A stretch of DNA of 64,000 nucleotides, from the NCBI GenBank assembly GCA_944739405.2, contig OX123186.2, forward strand, positions 34,209,551 through 34,273,550, written 5' to 3'. Numbering within the stretch: the stretch's first letter is position 1; the number at the start of each line of letters is the position of its first letter. Shown piece by piece: positions 32,383-42,984 of this stretch. The DNA is from Euclidia mi (Eukaryota > Arthropoda > Insecta > Lepidoptera > Erebidae). The notes beneath the pieces were generated by a model that saw only the letters and a list, made by a program, of their open reading frames with translations, was not told where the DNA came from and did not search any database. The position numbers and the translations under genes are program-made.

Positions 32383-32980
32383 ATCGATGCCTTACGGCCA
32401 AAAGAGGCTAACCGCCACTTAACAAACTTTACAGGAGAGTAGTTTAAAGTTCAAAATAAGTGAAAAAAAATCATAGAAAATTTTCTGTAGGTTCCAAAAG
32501 TTTCAAAATTTAACCATATAGTTTTTGATTAGGTCTCTACGAAATGACATTGTTAATTAAAACAAATCACACTCCTAACACTATTTACTGTCGCTTACCC
32601 TCAAATGGTCCTAATTATACTAACAAGAAAAAACATCGTAAATGAAAACAACCCAATTAATGAGTTCCAACCCAAATGATTTAACTGCACCATTTATTTT
32701 ATTTCTGTTGAAGAAAAAGAGCATACCTGTGCTTTTTCTGTTCATCAAATGGAGCCAATATGACATAACCGGCTATTGGTTAATGGCAGAAGAACAAGGA
32801 AATTGTTATAAGTTAATTATCTATAAAAAAAACTGTAAGCTCTTTTATACAACGCGAAAGCACATTGTGATTAATTCTTATAAAATTATACATACATACT
32901 TACATACATACATTACACTTTTATAAGTTTTTAAACTGGCTAACCGACTAAGGTATGAATTAAATAAAAACATTTTTATG
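32383..32980. repeat. Partial relative of repeat L2
   Basis: Starts 'atcgatgccttacggccaaa', nearly the L2 terminus, and contains gctaaccg/gcttaccc/taaccgac words, but otherwise differs. The 94-codon plus frame at 32,642 is not convincing. Confidence 0.4.
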
Positions 32981-33690
32981 TTAAACGGTTTTATTACAAT
33001 AAAAAATATGTAGTGAGGTTATGTACTAAAAGCTAAAAAATAATTCGGTAAGTCCTAGCTACCAGATCGCACCAATCTTCTCATCAATCTGGGGTATTGA
33101 TCAGATAAATATAAAATCGTTGGGTGCGTGAAATTTCTATTACTCTGTATACGCTACGCTACGCTATTTTATTTTCAAGTTTTTAGTTTTGTTGTTAGTT
33201 CATAGTGAACCCTATTCTACTTATCAAGCCCTTTCATTCGATACCCATATTGAGGTATTTGTGAAAAATATGTAATCCGCCATTTTGTGGCGGCAGCCAT
33301 CTAGGATTTTTCATAGTGAGCTCTATTCTACCAATCAAGCCCTTTCATTCGATACCCATATTAAGATTGTTGTGAAGAAATATGTGATCCGCCATTTTGT
33401 ATCGGCGGCCATCTTAGATTTTTTATGGTGAGTTGTATTTTACCAATCAAGCCCTTTCATTTGATACCCATATTGAGGTTGTTGTGAAGTAATATGTGAT
33501 CCGCCATTTTATATCGGCGGCCATCTTTGATTTACAATCGTAAGGAATATATTATGTTGTATTGTCATTAAGATTAAGAGTGTGTACCGAATATTAGATC
33601 AATTTGTCACCAGGAAGGGGGAAAAATTCCAATTACTAAATTTGACCCAAACAAACAAATAAACAGGTCAAGCTAAATAAAACCGTTTAA
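32981..33690. mobile_element. TTAA-ended element with 15-bp terminal inverted repeats
   Basis: TTAAACGGTTTTATT at 32,981-32,995 and its exact reverse complement at 33,676-33,690; TTAA at both ends is a piggyBac-type target site. No transposase; it holds a tandem array. A second copy of the right end (aggtcaagctaaataaaacc, gtttaa) is at 36,745-36,776. Confidence 0.7.
33201..33533. repeat. Three 111-bp tandem units
   Basis: Units start at 33,201, 33,312 and 33,423. Each carries 'caagccctttcattcgatac', 'ccatatt' and 'gatccgccatttt'. They are diverged by a few changes and contained in the TTAA element. Confidence 0.9.
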
Positions 33691-33839
33691 AAAAAGAGAA
33701 ATTGTGCTCAATCAGTCTTTATTTTAGAAAATTAAAGAAAACAATTGTTATTCATTGTAAGTTAGTCTTGCATTATACATTCATGCTGACATTCTAGGTA
33801 TGGCAAAAAATATAAACTTAAAATTTCGTACCTAAGGAC

Positions 33840-34110
33840 CACTTTTAGGTATGACGGTAGGCGTTTGGTCCTCGTCGTCCGCATGTCTGCGTCTACAGTT
33901 GCCGTAAATCGCCTCGCGACGTCCATTGCCGGGGGAGTCCTCCACAGCAAAGAAACTACCCAAAACAACCGTGTCGGATGAAGACATGCGTCAGGCGGAA
34001 GGTGAGGACACCGTGGCGGCCTTCAGCCACTCCACAAAGAGGGTTCTTACTATAGCTTTTGCCGTGTATTCATTCATTTGCCATCCATTCACTCAATCGA
34101 TAAAACAATG
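33840..34110. other. GC-rich stretch, function unknown
   Basis: Noticeably more GC-rich than its surroundings, with open frames on both strands (minus 33,762-33,968; plus 33,926-34,111). I recognise no domain. It may be a diverged repeat or a host exon. Confidence 0.3.
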
Positions 34111-34261
34111 ATGATGACACATGTTAAATCAGTCCCGGTGACAAATCTTGAGGCATAATAACAATTTGCAAAAGAGAATATATTATGTGCAAAACAAACG
34201 TGCAGTTTTTATTCTCTCACTCTCGTAGTCCCATAGCAAATCGACACAACAGAGTCATATC

Positions 34262-34395
34262 AGTCGCAGGATTAACTCTTGACTGTTACTGAGAATTCAT
34301 AAAAAAATCCAATAATTCCTTGCTGGCCCAACCTGGGATTCGAACCATTGATTATGATCCTAAGCCAGGCCAGCCAACAAAAACTCTGTAGTAGG
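34262..34395 (-). mobile_element. tRNA-derived SINE, diverged
   Basis: The minus strand has B box GGTTCGAATCC followed by 'caggttgggcc' and a body with 'gaattctcagtaacag', similar to the 'aattctcagtagcag' of the main SINE family. Confidence 0.55.
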
Positions 34396-34408
34396 TACTT
34401 ATTTAACG

Positions 34409-35308
34409 ATTCAGTATTGTCTGAACAAGATAGCAAAAGAATGACTTCTTACCTATAAAACTTAAAATAACTAATTAGAATACACAATTATAGATTAATA
34501 TAAAAGTCTATTAAAATAATCTTACCGTTTTATTTCCTTCGAAAAACTTCGCGCCAAACGGACTCGCAAGCACGGAGGTGCTTACGCCGCGGTGAATGTT
34601 CGCTGTGCAACGCTAACGACATTTCGTTCGAACGAAAGGGTGAGATAACCGACGCTGTTTGTCATTCTTCTGTAAGCTAACCGCCAAACCTTTGATTTAC
34701 CTTGTTATCTAACCACCATACCAGATATTTTTTTTTGGAGGGAAAAAAAGGATAAGCGACAATATAAGGCGACATTCGTTTGGATGAATTATCCTAAGCG
34801 CCTTCGATGATTGCTTTGGTGATTAGGGAAAATAAAAATAAACGCCAAATAAAGTCACGGAAATGAGACCTAAATGTAATAAATGACATATATTTTATCC
34901 AAAGGAACTGCCCTAATATCCTAACCGAAAGTTTGTAACACAAAGATTCAAGTAAAATTTGACTAATGTATTTTTTACAAAAAAGTATTTACAGCCCAAA
35001 CTACTTAACGTTCAAGTAAAGAAAAAAATATTCAAAGCCAAAATTGCTTATCTTACAGTTTTGAAATATTATTTTTATCCAACCACCATAATACAAAATA
35101 CACCAAAAATAACTGTCGTTTATGACGAAAAACTTAGTGTTCGAACCTCAATTCCTTTACTGCCTAAGCGACAAAAAGTTTGTCCTAGAGCCACGAAACT
35201 TAGACCATTAGACGCAGAAAAAAAAGCCGATTCCAACCATATATATAAGTCGATTTCGCCAAAAATGTCGCTTACCCCCTTTTGGCCGGAAGGCATCGAT
35301 ATGTTGTG
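34409..35308 (+). repeat. Unclassified repeat L2, copy 2 (uninterrupted)
   Basis: Reverse complement of 27,581-28,485. It ends 'ccggaaggcatcgatat'. It continues past the point where copy 1 is broken by the LINE, giving the empty site. Confidence 0.7.
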
Positions 35309-35309
35309 A
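34959..35309 (+). CDS. Hypothetical 116-codon frame in L2 copy 2
   Basis: MTNVFFTKKYLQPKLLNVQV at the N-terminus, lysine-rich to residue ~33, then the same segment as in copy 1, ending MSLTPFWPEGIDML. No membrane segment or known motif. It could be a small transposon-encoded protein; function unassigned. Confidence 0.25.
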   Translation: MTNVFFTKKYLQPKLLNVQVKKKIFKAKIAYLTVLKYYFYPTTIIQNTPKITVVYDEKLSVRTSIPLLPKRQKVCPRATKLRPLDAEKKADSNHIYKSISPKMSLTPFWPEGIDML

Positions 35310-35353
35310 GAGTGGCGCTACAAATTGTTTTAAAGGAGGCTGATTACGGTCTG

Positions 35354-35389
35354 ACAAAAATAAAGCCTAAATACAGGCTTTATTTTTGT
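35354..35389. repeat. Perfect 15-bp hairpin, 6-nt loop
   Basis: Arms 35,354-35,368 and 35,375-35,389 (acaaaaataaagcct). There is a T-rich right side, but no gene ends here. Confidence 0.8.
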
Positions 35390-35507
35390 TCATTGTACCT
35401 ATAAATATGAATTATGAATATTTTACAAGCCTTTTTATTATTACTGTTTTTATAAACATTAATTAATTGTTGTATTCGTGGCGTCTTATTTTACAAAATA
35501 ATTCTGA

Positions 35508-35672
35508 TATACAAACCATCGTGAGGAAACCTTCATGTCTGAGAGTTCTTCGTAATGTTCTCGAAAGACATGTGAAGTGTGACTATGGCTTTACCGTTCT
35601 CATAATGAGAAGAGGTCCGTGCTCAGCAGTGGGACAGTTTATATGTAAGGCCAATGATGATGATGATGATAC
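35508..35672 (+). mobile_element. RTE-type LINE 3' end with (GAT)n tail
   Basis: 'aaaccatcgtgaggaaacct', 'gagagttcttcgtaatgttc' and 'ccgtgctcagcagtgggaca', then (GAT)n at ~35,655-35,672. This is the common lepidopteran LINE 3' UTR; no ORF remains. Confidence 0.7.
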
Positions 35673-35774
35673 AAACCATTCTCCGTCTTATGGCAGGTAT
35701 GTTTTGTCGATAGCCGGAGGATGCCCGCAGCTACGTCGGCACATTTTTTTATGTAACCGTTTCTACCTGATCCC

Positions 35775-35912
35775 AGAGGAATTTTGGAAAAGCCCACTTA
35801 GTGCACCCCTAAAATCACCATGGACCTTACATGCCAAATTTTCGCTTTGTGCGCCGAATACTCTTGGGTGTGGCTTATCTGTCAGTCAGTCAGTATCAGA
35901 AAAATGTTATTA
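35775..35912 (+). mobile_element. Interspersed repeat ending in (CAGT)n, copy 1
   Basis: 'catgccaaattttcgctttg' then 'tgtcagtcagtcagt'. Related copies: 38,575-38,735, 39,780-39,925, 42,830-42,965 and 48,440-48,570, all on the plus strand. Probably a non-autonomous DNA element. Confidence 0.5.
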
Positions 35913-36820
35913 ATACAGATTTATTTGAGACCAGACAATAATTACATTACAAAATATAAATATTTATTTTTTATGAGCCTCAACATATATTTTAGCTCAA
36001 AATACTACAATTATAGTAACAATATAGTTGTTTTTTGCTGTAGCAATTAAAACGTAAGCAGGAAACAATGTTTCAAGTACTATAAAAAATAACGTACAGT
36101 AGCGATTTGATGTTGTAGCGCCGTAGCCGTAACGCCGTAGGCGTAGCAATACTATCAAAAATTTTTTTGTCTTTTAGATCTTCCCCACTAAGAATAAATC
36201 CTGTGTTACGAGTGATTTAACAATCATTCAATCAACGGCCACAAAGTACACTCAGACAGGAAAGAACAATCTGTGTATCACGCGCAGCGTTGACATTGCC
36301 GCAAAAAGTTGTCGTGTATGACTTCCATGTAAGTCTAAAAACTTATCTTCAGTGAATCCAGTTATAAAGCCAACGTTAGAAATACTCCATTATACGTGTA
36401 GCACAATCTTCATAACTTTGATATCGCGGTATACTATATCAAGTTTTCTGCCCCGAGGTAATTGATCAAACTTAGGCAGTTGCAGGAAAGTATGTGTAGC
36501 TTACTAACTCATTTTGTTAATGCAATTCACAAGTTACGCACATTGTTTCCCGGTGGTGTGTGAAAATTTCAAGACTTTGAGACTTTGAAGACGCCATGAT
36601 ATTTTTATTTATTCATTTATAATAACATACATTGTCTTTACAGGTAATACCCAATGCAACAATATCGTACTTACATAAAAAAAAATCTTAAATTTGACAA
36701 ATATGCTACTGTCACCATCACAAATTCCGCCAATGTGCACATAAATAAACAGGTCAAGCTAAATAAAACCGTTTAAATATCAATTTTCTGTGAGACGCTG
36801 TTAATTGTATTTATTTCTCG

Positions 36821-36884
36821 CATAAGAGGAGCATACTTCAAAAGGTTGGTCCGTACCAACCTTTTGAAGTATGCTCCTCTTATG
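36821..36884. repeat. Perfect 30-bp inverted repeat, 4-nt loop
   Basis: Arms 36,821-36,850 and 36,855-36,884, loop ccgt. It ends at the base where the next hairpin starts. Confidence 0.95.
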
Positions 36885-36952
36885 CCACGGGGTATTTAAT
36901 TCAAAGTCCCACTATCCCGTTATAGTGGGACTTCGAATTAAATACCCCGTGG
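36885..36952. repeat. 31-bp inverted repeat (1 mismatch), 6-nt loop, abutting the previous one
   Basis: Arms 36,885-36,915 and 36,922-36,952. The single mismatch could form a G-U pair in RNA. Together with 36,821-36,884 it makes two long hairpins back to back with no spacer. Confidence 0.95.
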
Positions 36953-37063
36953 CCCCTGTCGTAAGCTGGTGTTAGGAACAAGCAGTCTCAACGCTTCCAG
37001 GATCTGGGGATTATTTAATTTTCCACGAAACACTAAAAATACATATTTTGCTACAGCCGAATT

Positions 37064-37273
37064 GTCACCACCCCATATCATCCCGTGGGTGTCGTAAGAA
37101 CCGACAGAGGGAGCATATTATGCAGAGAACAGCACTGTAAGAGAAGGAAAACTTGATACAAACCCTATACCAACCCGTTTGGCCAGCGTGGTATAGTAGG
37201 CCAATTCCTCCTTTCAAAGGAGAGGCCTAGTCCAGCAGTGGACTGTTAAAGGCTGATGATGATGATGATGATG
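37064..37273 (+). mobile_element. Internally deleted RTE derivative, copy 2
   Basis: Same body and joint as copy 1 (cataagggagcata-type words, 'aggcctagtccagcagtgga'), (GAT)n to 37,273. The first ~30 bp are missing. It abuts the 3' side of a LINE RT fragment. Confidence 0.7.
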
Positions 37274-37275
37274 AA

Positions 37276-37545
37276 ATTGCGCCTTACCTCCAGCTTATAG
37301 TACCCAACTATCCCTATAAGAAGTAGTGTTGGATACATAAGCGGGTAGAAGGTGTATACACCATATTGCTTTAAGTAAAGGTATCTCATAAATTTATTTT
37401 GCACCATTCTTCTCCACCATAAGACTATATTTAGTTTCATGAGGGTTCCAGATAATACACTATGCACTCGTATGCACTCGTCTCCAATCTACTTCTTACC
37501 AGTGCGTTGTACAGTGATTTTGACGTTAGTGAAGAAGTATTTAGG
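37276..37545 (-). pseudogene. LINE reverse transcriptase C-terminal fragment
   Basis: The minus strand shows 'SLYNALVRSRLET' (37,545-37,490 region), then in a second frame 'MVQNKFMRYLYLKQYGVYTF' and 'YPLMYPTLLLIGIVGYYKLE', ending 'VRRN' at 37,276. The order 'L..SLVRS.LEY ... (V)Q.KF.R.L ... YP' is the conserved thumb/C-terminal region of Jockey-group RTs. The frame changes between the two parts, and coding ends where the RTE derivative begins, suggesting the derivative inserted into this copy. Longer antisense frames here (37,462-37,905) are incidental. Confidence 0.65.
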
Positions 37546-38574
37546 TTGCAGTTTGCACTATTGTTCATACAAGACTTTGTTTCTTTATTATTTAGCCTTT
37601 GTTTAATGCAGTCTTCCATAAATAAGAAAAACTTAAGCAATTGTAAAAACTGGCTAGAACTACAGTACAAAGATAAACAAGCTTTTATGCATGAATGGGT
37701 CATTAAAATTGCTAGTATTTTTGTCAATGTTTATATTTTCTTTTTAATTAGATACACAAGTAATATTTGGAATTACCCTGTCATACATGTTTCAATTTTA
37801 GTCAAACTTGTATTGAATGCAAAATGTCTACGCAACGAACTGTCCTTTTTTTTTTGTGGAGATCCCACGGTGGGGAGACCGAACTGTCTTTCCTATACTG
37901 ACTGATCTTACTGTGTCCTGTGTACGCGTCAGAAAGCTAAGGGTAACCCAATCGATATATACCCTCAAATTGAACGTCAGCCAGTCAAACAGAAACAAGT
38001 ATTACTGGTATTATGCGTAAATGATGTATACGAGCTCTAATATTCGATTTTGTCGCCCACGCTCTAAAAGTACAACATTTTAATGTATGTTCAAACTCTT
38101 AGGTATCTTTTTCGTATAAATCCAAGTATGAGTCATCTTTTAAACAGTGAAAAGCAAATAATGTCAATGAAGCACCGCAGTCTTATGTTGAATGATCACC
38201 CTTAAGCGTCTGGCTTCACGAAAAGCAAAGAGAATCTTCATACACTGTACGAGTACTGCAAAAACATACATTATAATCCTATTTCCACTCACAACCAAGA
38301 AGTATTATATTACAAAATTGATCATGGAAGTGGCTCTTAAAATATTAAGTAAGTTTATCCGTGTCTAATTAATAAGTTTGTTTTGAAATATCGTTTTCTT
38401 CTTAATAAAATCTCCTGTTAATGAATGTGCGCAAAGAGAGATATAATTTTACTTTATAATGTTGATGCATTCAAATCCATATAATTTCCATTTGAGTAAT
38501 GAGATTAATAGAAAAAGAGTATTGGAGCGGTTAAATGTTATGCAATATTTTCAATCAGTTTCGAATTTTATTAC

Positions 38575-38735
38575 TAGACTTCGCGTGGGACTATTTTACT
38601 CCATAAGGGAGGGAATTTCTATAAATCCCCTGTTAGTCCTCCCCTCCACTTCCTAATTTTGGCTCTTTGCGCCCAATAGTTACGGCTGTACGTTGTCTCT
38701 CAGTCAGTCATTAACGGAAGAATTTTATATATACT
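38575..38735 (+). mobile_element. Interspersed (CAGT)n-ended repeat, copy 2
   Basis: 'acttcgcgtgggactatttt', 'tggctctttgcgcccaatag' and 'tctcagtcagtca'. Diverged member of the family at 35,775. Confidence 0.45.
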
Positions 38736-38794
38736 TATTCTTTCTTATAGTTAAGTATAATTAAACAGTTATCACAGATGATATAGGTAACACG

Positions 38795-38960
38795 GATGAT
38801 AATCACCTCGGCGTTTAACAATGCGCAGAGTGGGTTCGAGCCTCACACGAGACAACACTTTTGTGTTCACAAATTGTGTTGTTGCCAGTCTCATGTATCC
38901 GTTCACAGGTTCACCCCGATATGGGCTTTTAATCCGGTATTTTTTAAATAATAATAAATC
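38795..38960 (+). mobile_element. tRNA-derived SINE
   Basis: B box GGGTTCGAGCC at ~38,832-38,842 within 'gcagagtgggttcgagcctc'; A-box-like region near 38,805. The body follows ('ttcacaggttcaccccgata'). No acceptor stem, so not a tRNA gene. Confidence 0.5.
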
Positions 38961-39779
38961 AAATCTTTTTGTACTTACGCAAAAAATATAAGCTAGACAA
39001 CATAATTAAAAAAAAATACCAATCAAATTATTTGCATCCTCGTGTATATTGTCGCTTTTCTAAAGAAGAATCTCATTTCAGTAGTAAAGTATCATATCCT
39101 CTCGTTTTATTCCTGTAACAAGATACTACCGTCGCGCGCGTCGCTAACAGCGCAATACAAATGAACAACGTGTAAAGTGAACTCACGCATCGTTTTACAT
39201 CATTCAATAGTGCAATTGGATCATTATTGCGCCGCTTTGTAATATGGTTAGAATAATACTTTTAAATAGGAGACAAGGAGCATATATTTTGTAAATTATA
39301 GTTAACTAGCTTTTAAACTCAAAAAACATTGAGGTTGTGATAGTAAGTGATATGCCATGAAATGAATCAACATGAGCTAATTTATGTCGCGTGATAGGCA
39401 TGTTCCTGTTTCTATAAAGTTATAATTTATGTCGTTATCATCTAAAAATGCAACAGATACTTACATGAATAAAACTTGTGTAAATGGAAACGCTTTATTT
39501 CTCATAAAAAACGTAGTGTAAGTGTTCAAAAAGTTTTTGCCTTTTATTAATCTACCAGTAGTTCACCAAACTTTACGGAACGTTTCGTCCAGAGAGCAAT
39601 ATAAAGGAAGAACTTTGGAATGCGGGCGCGATAGAGTATAATCACAATATGAACTTTTATTCTAAGTACATCTGGATTGAGAATTCTTGTTCTGGAACCT
39701 TACACTGTTCAGTCTACAATATTATTTTAAACTAGAGATAAAGCTACACCTGCACATTTTATAAAAAAATTACCGTTTC
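38961..39779. other. No recognisable feature
   Basis: Contains a small CG-rich spot at ~39,130-39,150 but no frame or repeat I can name. Confidence 0.4.
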
Positions 39780-39925
39780 TTCCCGATCTCATGAGAATTT
39801 CAAGAAAACCCCCAAGCACGCCTACAGACACCAAGGAATATAAGTAAGCTTCTTGCATCCAATAAATTTTGGTTGTGCTTTGTCTGTCAGTCAGTCAGTA
39901 ACACAGCAATTTTATATATACAGAC
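39780..39925 (+). mobile_element. Interspersed (CAGT)n-ended repeat, copy 3
   Basis: 'gtgctttgtctgtcagtcag', 'tcagtaacac'; body as in the other copies. Confidence 0.5.
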
Positions 39926-40339
39926 AGATAAACGAAAAACTTTGTAACATTAGGAGGGGTACCTTTTGTAACGTTATTTAAGTTTCAATGTTGCTACTAT
40001 CATCGATAAAATATACAAGTCGAGCTTGCTAAAATACCTTTTGAAAATAAAAATACTTGTTAAACATATTTAAATTTCTCAAGGATCATTGCTATTAAAA
40101 GTGACAAATGAACTGTAACAAGCGCATTAACGCCTAATACGAGTAAAATTCCTAAATTATAACGAAATTTCTGGCTCTATAGTGCTCCAAATGTAAGATA
40201 ATAATTTAGTACCAAGTTGTAAATGGTGTCGCTTATACATCACGAACATTAATTTGTTTACAGTCAATTTAATAAAATAAATAATAAAAGTGTTTTATAT
40301 CTTATTATCATTGTTTAATTGAAGCGTATTCAACTTGCA

Positions 40340-40460
40340 ATGATAGCCTAGTAGACAGACTGAAGGATTGCTACGCTGAGAGTATGGGATTCAAATCTCG
40401 GCACCTGCTTATTTAAAGCAATAATATTTTAAGTTTTAGGTGTATTGCTGGGTATAGATA
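40340..40460 (+). mobile_element. tRNA-derived SINE head
   Basis: 'gatagcctagtagacagact' (A box-like) and B box GGATTCAAATC in 'tatgggattcaaatctcggc', then an AT-rich body. Confidence 0.5.
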
Positions 40461-41104
40461 TTTATCAATATTTATCTTTATTTACTTTGGGCACCCCTTG
40501 AGAAAAGGTGACATTAGAATTTAGAACTTTTGAAGTTTGAATAATTTTATCAAATTGTTTACCGAAACCTTTAATTATCACAACTCAGTCCTCTGTAAAT
40601 ATAAATTATTTGAAAAGCTGGATTTTTCGTGGGTCCACTCCCTATCTAAATTTATTCCAGTGGGAGGAAAAAGCAAGGTTTTATTAAAAAAGTTCCGTTG
40701 CCCCAACAAACCGGTCACCAAGTCTCGGTCTTAATCACTCGGGTTCACCGAATTTTTATTGAAGCCTGTTCATTTTTGGCTTGAGTAGATCCATAGCTAT
40801 CCAGTTGTCTGGAAGTGTATCTTTACTGTTATTGAAAAGCCATCTCAGTGACATTTTTATTGTTCCAATTATTTATGGAGTCAATTCCGATTACCATCGG
40901 CAACTTCATAAGGCTGTATCATAACTCAATGCCGGAACCCGAACTCATCTTATTGAATACATTGTTTTTGTTAATTTATTTTCAGTTTTACGTAAGTACT
41001 GGATACTGGTATAATGACGCTTTTATGTAAAAATGCATAGAGGAGCATCTGAAGCGAATTGTAAAAGCTTTTTGTGATTTATAAGTTTTAACGATTTTTT
41101 TCTT

Positions 41105-41800
41105 CCTTACCCAACATTTTCAGCAACCACAACCAATCTTTTTTTCTTTTTGTTGACTACGGTGGAAACTCTCCTTATGAGCCATCTCAACTCAACACCA
41201 AACTGGCTAGAGTGTGATCGACCGGGCTTGGGACTGGCGGAGGAGGTGTGTGGAGGCTCTCCCCTAAAGGCGTTCGGGGCATACCCACTAAAACTACCGC
41301 GGTGTCCCTACGGGTCCCGTGTAGTGGCAGAGTCACGCGATTCGCGGATAGCATACTTTGCCGTGGCCCCGCCCGGGATTGGTCCGCCTTTGGTGTTGGC
41401 GGGCCCCGTCTTCTTATGCTAATTGGGAGATGGCGCGGACACTACGCCGCATCCTTGACTTTTGGCGGACGGGGAGCAGCCCCAGCGCTCGCCATCCGCA
41501 GGCACTAAAACCTAGCGGCCGCAGAGGATAGGAAGGATGGCAACCTGACAACACCGCATCTCTTCTTCCTCTGCGGTCCCACCGCAACGCATCACATGGT
41601 GCGCCCCCATTTGGTCGCGGGAGATAGGGCGCGTGGCAACGCAACACCGACACACCTCTCCTCCCGCGACCGCGCCCGACTGCGAGGGAGAGACAGAACT
41701 TTCCCCCGCTCCCGTACTTACTACACCCGCTACCGGTTACTGAGGCCCCCCACCACGACAAGGCGGAGATCCCACAGAGGGGAACCACAACCACTATAAC
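41105..41800. mobile_element. GC-rich ~700-bp insertion, probable non-LTR element piece
   Basis: Strong GC contrast; absent from repeat A copy 1. Overlapping open frames on both strands (41,150-41,508 plus; 41,414-41,875 minus) are typical of GC-rich DNA and none shows a known domain. The phrases 'ggagatcccacagaggggaa' and 'aaccacaaccac' near the right end recall LINE termini. Identity unresolved. Confidence 0.45.
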
Positions 41801-41828
41801 TTCATAAAGTCTAAATTTAAAAATATAT

Positions 41829-42061
41829 ACATCATCATCAGCCTTTAACAGTCTAGTCAGTGGACTAGGCCACACCTTTGAAAGGAGGAATTGGCCTACT
41901 ATACCACGCTGGCCAAACGGGTTGGTATAGGGCTTATATCAAGTTTTCCTTCACTTACAGTGCTGTTCTCTGCACAATATGCTCCCTCTGTCGGCTCTTA
42001 CGACACTCATGGGATGATATTGGGTGGTTACATTCCGTATTCTTAATCCGTCACCACACGG
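41829..42061 (-). mobile_element. Internally deleted RTE derivative, copy 3
   Basis: Full-length, reversed: (ATC)n at 41,830, then 'agtggactaggcc' and finally 'ccgtcaccacacgg'. Same 5'/3' joint as copies 1 and 2. Confidence 0.7.
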
Positions 42062-42242
42062 ACAAAATATATATACAATTCATGTAAATACCTACTTCTA
42101 AAATAAAACACGAAAAATGTTTTTATTTAAACATTTCAAAATCTTACATTTTAGTACACATAAGGCCCGTAATAGGGATAAAAATAATTAAAACCGGCAT
42201 CGTCTTTAATAGTTGCTGCATATCGTGATGCTATGTAATCCA

Positions 42243-42572
42243 GCACGTCGATTCTGTGAAATTCAAACAACAACTCGCATGTCACGTCGCTATTCGCTCT
42301 TACTTCGCATAAGGTTCAAAATGACCTTGATTTTAAGTGCGAAGTGAGCGTCGAACTGACGGGGGAATTACCTTATAGAATGCCACTTTTTACGTCATCT
42401 CATACTTTATCTGTCAAAATCTTGAGGTCAATTTAGTTCAACTCGCAAACACGCTCGCAAGAGTAGCGCTAGTCTAGATTCGAATTACCAAACGAGTTTT
42501 TCAAATGCCAATCAAGAAACTCACAGCGGATTCAGATTCGAAGTTTAAAATGAAGTCTTACAGAATCACACT
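42243..42572. mobile_element. MITE, ~330 bp, short terminal inverted repeats
   Basis: The left end 'cagcacgtcgattctgtgaa' and right end 'ttacagaatcacactgca' are imperfect reverse complements around GATTCTGT. Repeat A copy 1 lacks it. No transposase. Confidence 0.45.
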
Positions 42573-42700
42573 GCAGTCTCTGTTAATAAACCTTACCGAC
42601 TAACATACTAGACAGACGTTTATTTAAGCAACTGTTCATGATACATGCTTAAAAATAATCGAATTTATTTATGGTAATGAAAAATCAATAATGGCTAATC

Positions 42701-42776
42701 AAAAATGCAATTAATCTAAAACATCAGGAAGTGATTAGTAATCACTTCCTGATGTTTTAGATTAAATTGCATTTTT
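42701..42776. repeat. Near-perfect hairpin, 37/38-bp arms, 1-nt loop
   Basis: Arms 42,701-42,737 and 42,739-42,776 differ by one inserted T. The similar stretch at 1151-1195 has only the right-arm sequence (cacttgatgttttagatta). Confidence 0.9.
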
Positions 42777-42829
42777 TTTGGCAAAATCATGCACTTAAAT
42801 TCTATTTTATTATAAATAGTTTTTGCCCG

Positions 42830-42965
42830 TTGCTTCGCACGCGTGAATTTCGCTTAGTCAAAATGTTTTCTAGAAACTCCCCTAACCTCCTCAAGGAACA
42901 TGCCAAATTTTACCTACATAGTCTGTCAGTCAGTCAGTAACGCAACGATATACGCAACGATACAG
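42830..42965 (+). mobile_element. Interspersed (CAGT)n-ended repeat, copy 4
   Basis: 'gcccgttgcttcgcacgcgt', 'aacatgccaaattttaccta' and 'gtctgtcagtcagtcagtaa'. Confidence 0.55.
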
Positions 42966-42984
42966 ATGAAAGTGATTCCATTGA

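Larger units (their letters stand above)
41030..42600. repeat. Dispersed repeat A, copy 2, split by three insertions
   Basis: Flanking blocks at 41,030-41,100, 41,805-41,828, 42,075-42,242 and ~42,573-42,600 match 657-1010 in order. The inserted pieces are 41,105-41,800, 41,829-42,061 and 42,243-42,572. Confidence 0.6.

Noticed and set aside
37462..37905. 147-codon plus-strand frame
   Set aside because: The minus strand carries a recognisable LINE RT C-terminus; the plus frame is its shadow plus AT-rich flank.
41150..41875. Overlapping long frames on both strands
   Set aside because: High GC lowers stop frequency; no domain is recognisable in any of them. Annotated only as a GC-rich insertion.
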